A stretch of 9,455 nt of DNA from positions 1 to 9,455 of the forward strand of contig DASYAN010000313.1 in assembly GCA_036501345.1 (NCBI GenBank), in the 5' to 3' direction. Source of the stretch: DASYAN01 sp036501345 (GTDB lineage Bacteria > Chloroflexota > Ktedonobacteria > Ktedonobacterales > Ktedonobacteraceae). Below, piece after piece: positions 1 to 7,000 of this stretch (position 1 is the stretch's first letter; the number at the start of each line of letters is the position of its first letter). A model generated the notes under the pieces. The model had not been told where the DNA came from, did not search any database, and saw only the letters and a list, made by a program, of their open reading frames with translations. A program made the translations under genes and the position numbers.

Positions 1-12
1 TTCTCGGCAAAG

Positions 13-47
13 AATAAAGATTGTCAAATGTACTAATATTCTTTATT
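13..47. repeat. AT-rich inverted repeat upstream of murJ
   Basis: AATAAAGA at 13-20 is the exact reverse complement of TCTTTATT at 40-47, giving an 8-bp stem (plus a possible G-T pair at 12/48) around a 19-base loop. The stem is almost all A-T and no T-run follows directly, so it is a poor intrinsic terminator. It could be an operator or chance in AT-rich intergenic DNA. The loop begins with TTGTCA (21-26), which resembles a -35 box, but I see no good -10 at the right spacing. Confidence 0.25.
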
Positions 48-145
48 TCTGCTATCAAACATACTTATGAGTTGGTACCTTCTGACAGTCAGCTAGCCAG
101 AATGACGTAAGTATGCTATGCTTGACCCGCAAAAGTGTAAAGTAG

Positions 146-180
146 TGTACATTGGTCAAATGGTTTATTGGTCTTGTACA
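146..180. promoter_or_regulatory. Possible paired TGTACA/TTGGTC sites before murJ
   Basis: The palindrome TGTACA occurs at 146-151 and again at 175-180, 29 bases apart or just under three helical turns. TTGGTC occurs as a direct repeat between them at 152-157 and 168-173. The cluster ends 15 bases before the GTG at 196, where a repressor or activator could act. This is a pattern seen in the sequence only; no regulator is known for it and chance occurrence is possible. Confidence 0.2.
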
Positions 181-195
181 TAAGTAGAGAAGTTT

Positions 196-2469
196 GTGGA
201 ATCCAAAGAACAGCAAGCACCCCTGCCAGAGCAGAGGAAATCAGAACAACAAGGATATTTTGGCTGGCAGTATGATAATGGTGATCAGGGAGATCGGACA
301 GAGCTAGAACCATTGCCTCCAGTAGCTCTACCGAAGTTGTTTCTCCCCCATCTGGAACGACAGCTTCGCCAATCATCCCAGGCATCAGAGTCTCCTGCAC
401 AGCACCCTAAAGGAGGTCAGCTTCCGAACCTACCTCAAGTTGACTACCAGCCTGTACAGGATATGGGAACGTCTCTTGGATATGGTCAGGGTATGGCCCA
501 TCAATATTTTGATGCTCCTCAGCCTTCTCAACCGATAGCAAAATTACGCCAGGATCGGTTGCAACGGCTGCGTGAAGAGCGCTTGTACCGTCGAGTGCAA
601 CCTATTGGTCAAGAAGCCAACACTCTCATTCCTTACATGGAGAAATGGAGCAGGTGGTTCTCAGAAAATGTGGTTCCCAGGATTACATCATTGCTCTCAT
701 CTCCTGCAAAAAATGCTGGTAATGCCGTTTTATCCCAATTCCCTGCCCAAGCAGGGTTACAGCAGGAAAGTGTCGGTGCAATGGCTTCATCAAAAGAAGA
801 TACAGGGACACTACAACGGGCTCGTATTGGCAAAGCAACACTGGTTCTCACCAGTGCTTTTGTCGCCAGCCGAGTTCTGGGCCTGCTACGTACCTCCCTG
901 TTTGCCTCCGTCTTTGGGACGAGCAGCACCTCAGATGCTTATCTACAAGCTTTTCTTATTCCTGACCTTATCTTCAATATTATTGCCGGAGGAGCCCTAC
1001 TCTCTGCTTTTATTCCTGTCTTTACCAACTACATGACGAGCCAGAATGATGAGAAGACGGCTTGGCACATTGCCAGCAGTTCGCTCAATCTAGCGATAGC
1101 AGTGATGAGTGGATTCGCTCTTCTTGCCATTCTTTTTGCCCCTGCACTTGTCCCACTCTATAATCCAGGATTGCATGATCCCGTTGAGCTTAATCTGATT
1201 GCTTCACTAACCAGGATTATGCTGTTGCAATCGATTGCGCTAGGAACTGGGGTGATCGTGACTTCTGTGCTCAATGCAAAGCAAGATTTCCGTTTACCAG
1301 CCATCGGGACGGTATTATATAACGTGGGTTTGATTGTCGGATTACTGCCGGGCATGGCACTTATGCTTACCGGTCAGCACAATGATCAGCTTGCCATTTA
1401 TGCAGCGACATGGGGTGTAGTATTGGGAGCTTTACTCCAAATCGGCATCCAGATTCCTGGATTGCGCAAGGTTGGTATGCGTTACTCTTTTACCTTTGAT
1501 TGGCATCATCCAGGTGTGCTGCAGATTGGTCGCCAGATGGTTCCTCGCGTTATCAATGCTGCAATGCTCTATATCTCAATCTTTGTAGATCGAGGCCTGA
1601 TCCAACTCATGCTGCTTATTATAGGGGCGGCCAGCATCGCAGGCTTCATCACACAATACTATCAGGCATTTCAACTTGTCCTATTACCGTTAGGCATCTT
1701 TGGAATGGCAGTGTCAACTGCTGCTTTTCCGACACTAGCTGAGAATGTTGCCTTGGGACGCATGGATCGTGTGCGCAATACTATTCTGGAGACATTACGC
1801 AGCATTCTCTTCATGTCAATCCCTTCCAGCGTTGGCTTGATAGTACTTGGGTTCCCTATTATCCAAGTCTTGCTCGAGCACGGTCACTATAGTCTGCAAG
1901 AGGCTCAATCGACAGCTGTACCACTGGCCTTTTTTGCAGTTGGTCTGACTGGGCTAGCCGCGGTGGAAATTTTGACACGAGCATTTTATGCACTACGTGA
2001 TAGCCTGACTCCTGTAGTAGTAAGCGTATCTCAATTCGGCATCAAGATCGTCTTGAGCTTGATATTGATTAATGTGGCCATCTGGGGAGCCCAATGGGGA
2101 CTTGGAGCGCTAGCGTTATCGACATCGATAGCGGGACTGCTTGAGGCAGTTGCATTGTACTGGCTTCTGCACCGACGTCTTGGGGATCTCCATCTGCGAG
2201 TGACTGGCAAGTTTATCATTCGTGTCCTGGTTACAGCTCTGGTGATGGGCATTTGTCTGGTTATTGTGCGCACTATCCTGGACCGGATCCTGGTTACAAC
2301 AACTCAGCCAACATTGCAATTGGGCGGTACAATCCTTGCTACTATCAAACTGCTGATCGAACTCTTTGTTGGAGTGTTTGTCTATGTTCGTGTGGCACGC
2401 TTCCTAAACCTTGAGGAACTGACTCCGCTCAAACGCGTTCTTGATCGTCTAAAGTTATCCTGGATCTAG
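196..2469 (+). CDS. murJ: MurJ/MviN-family lipid II flippase with long N-terminal cytosolic leader
   Basis: Polytopic MOP-superfamily protein that should flip lipid II from the cytoplasmic to the outer face of the membrane for peptidoglycan synthesis. The MurJ core starts near residue 208. Seen: the TM1 motif SRVLGLLR (225-232) carrying two arginines that match conserved MurJ positions, SDAYLQAFLIPDL (246-258) with the conserved Asp, IAGGALLSAFIPVF (263-276), VLNAKQDFRLPAIG (358-371), PLGIFGMAVSTAAFPTLAE (498-516) and RAFYALRDSLTP (595-606); many hydrophobic segments run to the C-terminus. The core is about 550 residues, the usual size, so the roughly 200-residue front part is extra. That leader is hydrophilic and rich in Gln/Pro/Ser, with an Arg-rich, probably helical stretch at 116-133 (KLRQDRLQRLREERLYRR). 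The GTG at 196 has only a weak, very close AGAGAAG upstream; an ATG at 781 (residue 196) has a better ribosome site and may be the real or a second start. The hom gene follows after 23 bases, suggesting co-transcription. Confidence 0.92.
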   Translation: MESKEQQAPLPEQRKSEQQGYFGWQYDNGDQGDRTELEPLPPVALPKLFLPHLERQLRQSSQASESPAQHPKGGQLPNLPQVDYQPVQDMGTSLGYGQGMAHQYFDAPQPSQPIAKLRQDRLQRLREERLYRRVQPIGQEANTLIPYMEKWSRWFSENVVPRITSLLSSPAKNAGNAVLSQFPAQAGLQQESVGAMASSKEDTGTLQRARIGKATLVLTSAFVASRVLGLLRTSLFASVFGTSSTSDAYLQAFLIPDLIFNIIAGGALLSAFIPVFTNYMTSQNDEKTAWHIASSSLNLAIAVMSGFALLAILFAPALVPLYNPGLHDPVELNLIASLTRIMLLQSIALGTGVIVTSVLNAKQDFRLPAIGTVLYNVGLIVGLLPGMALMLTGQHNDQLAIYAATWGVVLGALLQIGIQIPGLRKVGMRYSFTFDWHHPGVLQIGRQMVPRVINAAMLYISIFVDRGLIQLMLLIIGAASIAGFITQYYQAFQLVLLPLGIFGMAVSTAAFPTLAENVALGRMDRVRNTILETLRSILFMSIPSSVGLIVLGFPIIQVLLEHGHYSLQEAQSTAVPLAFFAVGLTGLAAVEILTRAFYALRDSLTPVVVSVSQFGIKIVLSLILINVAIWGAQWGLGALALSTSIAGLLEAVALYWLLHRRLGDLHLRVTGKFIIRVLVTALVMGICLVIVRTILDRILVTTTQPTLQLGGTILATIKLLIELFVGVFVYVRVARFLNLEELTPLKRVLDRLKLSWI
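764..783 (+). promoter_or_regulatory. Internal ribosome-binding site and alternative ATG start within murJ
   Basis: AGGAAAG at 764-770 lies 10 bases before an in-frame ATG at 781-783. Translation from here gives a protein of 562 residues starting 12 residues before the conserved MurJ core, which is the ordinary family architecture. The site is a better match to Shine-Dalgarno spacing than the sequence before the GTG at 196. The upstream 195 codons are nevertheless open without any stop and look protein-like, so either a long form, a short form or both may be made. Confidence 0.4.
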
Positions 2470-2492
2470 AAAGATTTATTTAGGTTATTTTT

Positions 2493-3539
2493 ATGAAAAA
2501 GTTACGTCTTTCCATTATTGGTTTTGGAGTTGTTGGTCAAGGTCTAGCAGAACTGCTGGCTACCAAAAAGGATTTGCTGCAACACGATTTTGGCCTTGAG
2601 GTAACCCTGGTAAGCGTGGCAAATGCTCGCCATGGCTTTATTTATCGCGAGGATGGGCTGGATATTCCTACCTTGCTAACCCTGGCTGCAGAAGGCCAGC
2701 CACTCACGCAACACCCAGGCGTAAAACATTGGACCAATCCGCTTGAAGGGTTGCGTGTGACTGGCGGTGATGTCTTAGCAGAAGCTACTGCCACAAATTT
2801 GCATGACGCCGAGCCCGGTATCAGTCATATTCGTGCAGCACTGACACAAGGTATGCATGTGATCACAGCCAATAAAGGTCCAGCAGCCTTAGCAGCACAA
2901 GAACTCTTTGCCCTGGCACAGCAACATCAAGTGCAGTGGCGAATGGAATCGACCGTCATGGCTGGTACTCCTGTGATCAGTACCATTCGCGAAGGTATGG
3001 CAGGCGCAAAGGTACGTGCTATTCGTGGCATTCTCAATGGCACAACAAACTATATTTTAAGCGCGATGGCTAGCGGACGCGACTATGCTGACGTATTAGC
3101 AGAAGCTCAGGCGCAAGGCTACGCTGAAGCCGATCCAACTGCTGATATCGAAGGCTACGATGCCGTCGCCAAAACGTTGATCCTGGCCTCTCTCGTCTTT
3201 GGTCATACGCTCAAACCCGAGCAGGTCATACGCCATGGCATTACCACCATCACCAAACAACAGGTGCAGCAGGCATCTAATGAAGGAAAGAGCATCAAGC
3301 TAATTGCTTCCCTCCAAACTGTTTCTGCTAATGGAGCTACTGCGCTAGAAGCTCGCGTAGAACCGATAGCTCTTCCGCTGGATGATGCGTTGGCACGTGT
3401 AGATGGAGTAATGAATGCGATTACTTTTCAAACAGATACGCTATCTGAGGTAACCGTGATTGGGCCAGGAGCTGGTAGGCTGCAGACAGGTCAAGGACTG
3501 CTGTCAGATTTGATCGCTCTGGCTCCATTTCTACAATAA
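2493..3539 (+). CDS. hom: Homoserine dehydrogenase, single-domain form without ACT
   Basis: Reduces aspartate-4-semialdehyde to homoserine with NAD(P)H, the branch-point step toward threonine, methionine and isoleucine; cytosolic. The 348-residue protein has an N-terminal Rossmann motif GFGVVGQG (10-17), the ITANKGP segment with Lys128, and the family signature GILNGTTNYIL (179-189). The catalytic stretch is AEADPTADIEGYDAVAK (211-227), in which Glu212, Asp223 and Lys227 fall at the spacing of the yeast enzyme's Glu208, Asp219 and Lys223. The protein ends shortly after GLLSDLIAL (336-344), so the C-terminal ACT domain that mediates threonine feedback in many bacterial enzymes is absent. The ATG at 2493 directly precedes the conserved N-terminus; the ribosome site is weak (AGG at 2482-2484). 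It lies 23 bases behind murJ and probably shares its transcript. The functional link to MurJ is not obvious. Confidence 0.97.
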   Translation: MKKLRLSIIGFGVVGQGLAELLATKKDLLQHDFGLEVTLVSVANARHGFIYREDGLDIPTLLTLAAEGQPLTQHPGVKHWTNPLEGLRVTGGDVLAEATATNLHDAEPGISHIRAALTQGMHVITANKGPAALAAQELFALAQQHQVQWRMESTVMAGTPVISTIREGMAGAKVRAIRGILNGTTNYILSAMASGRDYADVLAEAQAQGYAEADPTADIEGYDAVAKTLILASLVFGHTLKPEQVIRHGITTITKQQVQQASNEGKSIKLIASLQTVSANGATALEARVEPIALPLDDALARVDGVMNAITFQTDTLSEVTVIGPGAGRLQTGQGLLSDLIALAPFLQ

Positions 3540-3583
3540 GTTCGGGGCTAGGCAATGGCCCTCTTCATGAAAGAAACCATGCA

Positions 3584-4372
3584 ATGCAAGGAAAGATAGC
3601 CCGCCCTGGTAACAGGAGCAGCCCAAGGCATCGGAAAACAAACAGCCTTGGCACTCGCCGAATATGGAGTCAACATCGTTCTCTGTGATTTGAAGCCTAT
3701 GGTCGATCTCGCTGATTTACTTCGTACCAAGGGTGCACATGTGCTTGAAATACAAGGAGATATTTCTGACGAAGGGGAAGTGAAGCGGTTCGCCGCCCAG
3801 GTACGCCAAGAATTCGGAGGACTCGATATTTTGGTAAACAATGCTGGCATCAGCCTCATCACTCCTGCTACAGAAACATCTGTATCAGATTTCCGCCGTG
3901 TACTGGAGGTGAACTTAGTTGGTCCGTTCCTGCTATGCCGAGAATTCGGACAGATGATGCTGGAAAAAGGCAGCGGATCAATTATCAATGTAGCCTCTAT
4001 CGCTGGCTTGTTCGGTATTACAGAACGCTCCGCTTACAATGCCAGCAAGCAAGGTGTGATCGGATTAACCCGCACGTTGGCCTCTGAGTGGGGCGGATAC
4101 GGGGTGCGTTGCAATGCAGTATGCGCCCTGGCTGGGTGAAAACGGAAATGGATGCTGCCGATCAGGGAAGTGGCAAATATAGCGATGCAGACATCATCCA
4201 TCGCGTCCCGATGGGATAATTCGCTCATCCCGACGATATTGCTCAGCTCATCTGTTTCCTCGCCGATGACAAAAAGAGCGGTTTCCTCAATGGCCAAGCA
4301 ATCGCAGTGGACGGAGGATGGACCTCGGATGCAAGTTGGGAATCTCTACGATTGAAATACCGCAAGATTTGA
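3584..4372 (+). pseudogene. Short-chain dehydrogenase/reductase (SDR) pseudogene with two frameshifts and an in-frame stop
   Basis: Remnant of a classical NAD(P)-dependent SDR of about 262 residues. Readable parts in order: MQGKIA from ATG 3584; then, in another frame, ALVTGAAQGIG (3603-3635) with the TGxxxGxG cofactor loop, NNAGIS, SIINVASIAG with the catalytic Ser, and AYNASK with the YxxxK pair, up to NAVC (4113-4124); then, in a third step, PGWVKTEM (4127-4150), AHPDDIAQL and VDGGW near the C-terminus, ending at TGA 4370-4372. Lesions: one extra base near 3600-3602 (GKIA and ALVTG are out of frame, and the downstream frame meets TAG at 3597-3599); a net +2 or -1 shift at 4124-4127; and TAA at 4217-4219 where SDRs usually have Arg or a similar residue in the G-R-F segment. 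The longest open stretch (TTG 3648 to TGA 4137-4139) starts after the cofactor loop and lacks the C-terminus, so it is unlikely to yield an active enzyme. The substrate cannot be told. The intact gene may have started at ATG 3567 or 3555. Confidence 0.9.
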
Positions 4373-4386
4373 TAGGATTGATAACC

Positions 4387-5793
4387 CTATATCCTTGACC
4401 TATTCTTGACCACAGGTACCTGCCCCATGCCAGGGACTTCAAACGTCACGCGTACGGTACCAAAATGAATGCGATCACCATGCTGTAACAGTTCAGCCTT
4501 TAATGGCGTCAGGATTAATTCGCCAAGCCGTGTCTTGTTTCGACTCTTGAGATCTTCAATATAGAAGAATGTTTCCTCAAAGCGAATGCGAGCATGCAGT
4601 CGTGAGATAGTCATTGTTGGATCTAACGGGGTCAAGTCGATGTCGGGACGAACACCGCGCTTAGGATCTAGCCGTCCAACTATCATGCTTTTTTGTGTGA
4701 TCGCAAAGTATTGTGGCTGGTCTCCGTCTCCATTCATCTCATAACGGAGATAAGCATAAACGCCTTCTTCAGTAGGCACATTGGGAATGGGCTTCTCTGT
4801 CGCTGCCTGGGAAATACCTGAAGAACGCTCTATAAGCATTGTGCTTTTTGTGATATTACCTTGCAGGGGAGGCATCTCTGTGGTCAAACTGATACTTGAG
4901 GATGGTGGTATGAGAGTATCAGGCGTATCTTTGTGTTTCTCGCTACGTATTGGCAATACAATGTTATCTAGCGCATTGATGAACGCATCAGCATTGGCAA
5001 AGCGCTTAACAGGGTCCTTTTCCAGGGCACATTCTACCAGACTCTGGAGCATGGCAGGTGTTGTGTGTTCATATCGGCTCATAGGAGGAACCGGACTGGT
5101 ACTCTGCATGACGCCTGTTTCTGCTGGCGTACTCCCAACGAATGGAAGGCGTCCAGTGACCAAGGCAAATAAGTGCAGTCCAGCCTGATAAATGTCGCTC
5201 CACGGACCAACCTGCTCACCATGAATAGACTCAGGAGATGCATAGCGTGGATCAAGGTAGCCAACATCATCATTGCGCTGACTACTGACGTAACCAAGCG
5301 TTAGCAACAATGAGCGTAATCCGATATCATCTATTTGGACACGGTCAGTAATACCCACAGTATCGACTGTGATAAGTTGTGGGCGGAGATCCAAGCCGAC
5401 AATCCCCTGCTTGTGGAATGCCTGTAGCCCTCCAGCTAGCTGACGAGTCAGGTCAATAGCACGGGGGATATCAATATTGTCATGATCAAAAATATGTTGT
5501 AATGTTACTCCGCGTGGAGGATCGGTAGCGATAAAAATACGGTTGGCATCAATGCCCCAGTCATAGACACGAATGACATGGGAAGAACGTACCTGCCGCC
5601 GTTTGTCAAGAACTGGCTGGAGCTGTTGCATTATCTGCTGCAGTCCAGAAGACGGAGATTCTATAAGGTAAAGCCCTACGACATCATTTGTGTTATGGTT
5701 ATAGGCGGTATACATCGTTAGCATACCGCCTGCACTAATCAGTTGCCCTGTACGGTAGACACCACCGATTACGCGAGCATCACGTCGTGACAT
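4387..5793 (-). CDS. Predicted pseudokinase fused to C-terminal FHA domain
   Basis: The 468-residue, probably cytosolic protein has a Hanks-type kinase fold at about 8-278, a polar Ser/Thr/Pro linker at about 283-345 and an FHA phosphothreonine-binding domain at about 362-453. The kinase fold is recognisable from the degenerate Gly loop (LISAGGMLTMY, 18-28), YASPES (184-189) in place of APE, DIYQAGLHLFALVTGRLPF (200-218) and Arg264. Active-site residues are largely lost: VAIK reads VGLYLI with Tyr42 for Lys, no alphaC Glu is evident, and HRDLKPxN reads GLDLRPQL (133-140), keeping only Asp135. DFG is DIG (156-158). Phosphotransfer is therefore doubtful and a scaffold or sensor role is inferred. 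The FHA domain keeps GR (373-374), SRLHAR (397-402) and SRNKT (417-421), so phosphopeptide binding looks possible. It follows the LCP gene after 10 bases with GAGGG 7 bases before the ATG, so the two should be co-expressed. Its stop faces the SDR pseudogene end 14 bases away. Confidence 0.92.
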   Translation of the reverse strand: MSRRDARVIGGVYRTGQLISAGGMLTMYTAYNHNTNDVVGLYLIESPSSGLQQIMQQLQPVLDKRRQVRSSHVIRVYDWGIDANRIFIATDPPRGVTLQHIFDHDNIDIPRAIDLTRQLAGGLQAFHKQGIVGLDLRPQLITVDTVGITDRVQIDDIGLRSLLLTLGYVSSQRNDDVGYLDPRYASPESIHGEQVGPWSDIYQAGLHLFALVTGRLPFVGSTPAETGVMQSTSPVPPMSRYEHTTPAMLQSLVECALEKDPVKRFANADAFINALDNIVLPIRSEKHKDTPDTLIPPSSSISLTTEMPPLQGNITKSTMLIERSSGISQAATEKPIPNVPTEEGVYAYLRYEMNGDGDQPQYFAITQKSMIVGRLDPKRGVRPDIDLTPLDPTMTISRLHARIRFEETFFYIEDLKSRNKTRLGELILTPLKAELLQHGDRIHFGTVRVTFEVPGMGQVPVVKNRSRI

Positions 5794-5800
5794 ATTTTAA

Positions 5801-5805
5801 CCCTC
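5801..5805 (-). promoter_or_regulatory. Ribosome-binding site overlapping the LCP stop codon
   Basis: On the minus strand GAGGG (5805-5801) sits 7 bases before the ATG of the pseudokinase-FHA gene and shares bases with the TGA stop of the LCP gene (5806-5804). This arrangement supports the chosen start and suggests coupled translation of the two genes. Confidence 0.7.
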
Positions 5806-7000
5806 ATGCATAAAGGTGCTGCTGAACATAGTCTTGAACAGCTGGCCAATCATAATTTTGAGGGACAACAATCGATTGTCCATCACTTGATGTATCATAT
5901 GCCATAACATTGTCAACACCCAAACCAATATGTGCTGTCTGAGGACTATTCAAATCCATCTTCAGAGCAAATCCTGCTAAGTCAGCAAGCGACATATTTG
6001 TATACACAGCCTTTTGTAAAGCATTTTGCGCATCCAAGAGTTTGGGCCAGGTCGATATTGATTTGACTTTAGCAAGTGCCGCCTTAATAATGATCTGCTG
6101 ACGTACCGAACGAGCAAAGTCCGAAGCTTCTGCCAGATTATCGGTGACATAACGTGCACGTGCATACTCGATTGCACTCTTGCCATCTAAATGTTGATTT
6201 CCCTTGTCAAAGTGGACGGTTGTCCAACTGGCATTAACAGTTGGATCATCATTAGCCGGATAGTTGGCGGTGAATGCATCAGGGACGTTGACATCAATAC
6301 CACCAATCGAATCAATGAAGTCTTGAAAACCACTGAAGTTGATGGTAAGCCAGTATTGTACATTGAGACCCGTGACCGTCTGCACTTTCTGTGCAGTAGC
6401 ATTGCCTCCTGCAATTGGATTGGTGTTGTTCTGAGAAGCGTCTGAATAAAGAGCATTGAGTTTCGTGTACACACCCTGCCCTTCATAGGGATTCTGCACC
6501 CACAGGTCACGTGGTACTGAGACTAGCGATGTATGTTGGCTCTGTGGCATCAAGCTGATAACAACCAGAGAGTCTGTGAGATATGCACCATCGTGACCGC
6601 TTCCGCCATAGCCCATGATAAGCAAGCTTGTGCGCTGACTGGTCGTCATGTAGCCTGTTTCTGTACTCAGTGGCGCTTTGGGAGAGATAGCTGAGCCGAA
6701 TGCCAGAGCTTTTGAGACCGTGGTGCCTGCGAGTATCGCAAAGATGACCAGAATGGCCAGAACACCAAGACACCCAATCATGCAACCTTTGCGACGACGT
6801 TTGGGCCGCGACTGAGGGCCTGACTGCGAATAAGGATATGGGATTCTCGCCTGATTGTTATTTCCCTGCCGCACAGGTATCGTAGGTGCACTATACGACG
6901 AGTCGGGAGGCTGACTTCGTGGGGACTGAGATCCTTGGGGCTGATATTGATATGGCTGACGTCGAGATGGATCATTTGGATTGACATAATTATTTGACAT
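5804..7000 (-). CDS. LytR-CpsA-Psr (LCP) family cell-wall glycopolymer ligase
   Basis: LCP proteins transfer undecaprenyl-phosphate-linked glycopolymers (teichoic acid, capsule and similar) to peptidoglycan at the outer face of the membrane. The 398-residue protein has a cytosolic Q/P/S/N-rich N-terminus (1-65), a basic cluster RPKRRRKG (65-72), one transmembrane helix (about 74-98) and an extracellular LCP domain at about 122-312. Family residues seen are TDS (142-144), SVPRD (161-165) with Arg164 and Asp165, KLN (180-182), the GGIDV segment (233-237), YARARY (279-284) with Arg281 and Arg283, DFAR (294-297) and RQQ (300-302). These include the conserved Arg/Asp residues that contact the pyrophosphate and Mg2+ in known structures. 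No LytR_C domain is evident in the remaining 85 residues. The ATG at 7000 is supported by AAAGGA at 7015-7010, 9 bases upstream. It is the first gene of a two-gene unit with the pseudokinase-FHA gene. Which polymer it attaches cannot be read from the sequence. Confidence 0.95.
   Translation of the reverse strand: MSNNYVNPNDPSRRQPYQYQPQGSQSPRSQPPDSSYSAPTIPVRQGNNNQARIPYPYSQSGPQSRPKRRRKGCMIGCLGVLAILVIFAILAGTTVSKALAFGSAISPKAPLSTETGYMTTSQRTSLLIMGYGGSGHDGAYLTDSLVVISLMPQSQHTSLVSVPRDLWVQNPYEGQGVYTKLNALYSDASQNNTNPIAGGNATAQKVQTVTGLNVQYWLTINFSGFQDFIDSIGGIDVNVPDAFTANYPANDDPTVNASWTTVHFDKGNQHLDGKSAIEYARARYVTDNLAEASDFARSVRQQIIIKAALAKVKSISTWPKLLDAQNALQKAVYTNMSLADLAGFALKMDLNSPQTAHIGLGVDNVMAYDTSSDGQSIVVPQNYDWPAVQDYVQQHLYA

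Noticed and set aside
116..400. Minus-strand 94-codon frame opposite the murJ start
   Set aside because: It is a shadow of the murJ leader, with no ribosome site or known motif, and it crosses the murJ upstream region.
409..417. Perfect Shine-Dalgarno-like AAAGGAGGT inside the murJ leader
   Set aside because: No ATG, GTG or TTG lies in the murJ frame at a suitable distance, and no protein-like frame begins there. It is part of codons for ordinary residues and probably coincidental.
3648..4139. The longest open part of the SDR as an intact 163-residue gene
   Set aside because: Its TTG start falls after the TGxxxGxG cofactor loop, and the C-terminal PGW to VDGGW part continues in another frame. 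It is a fragment of the pseudogene.
4372..4394. Bidirectional terminator between the convergent SDR pseudogene and pseudokinase gene
   Set aside because: Only 5-bp A-T-rich stems (ATAGG/CCTAT and AGGAT/ATCCT) with no T-run on either side; too weak to call.
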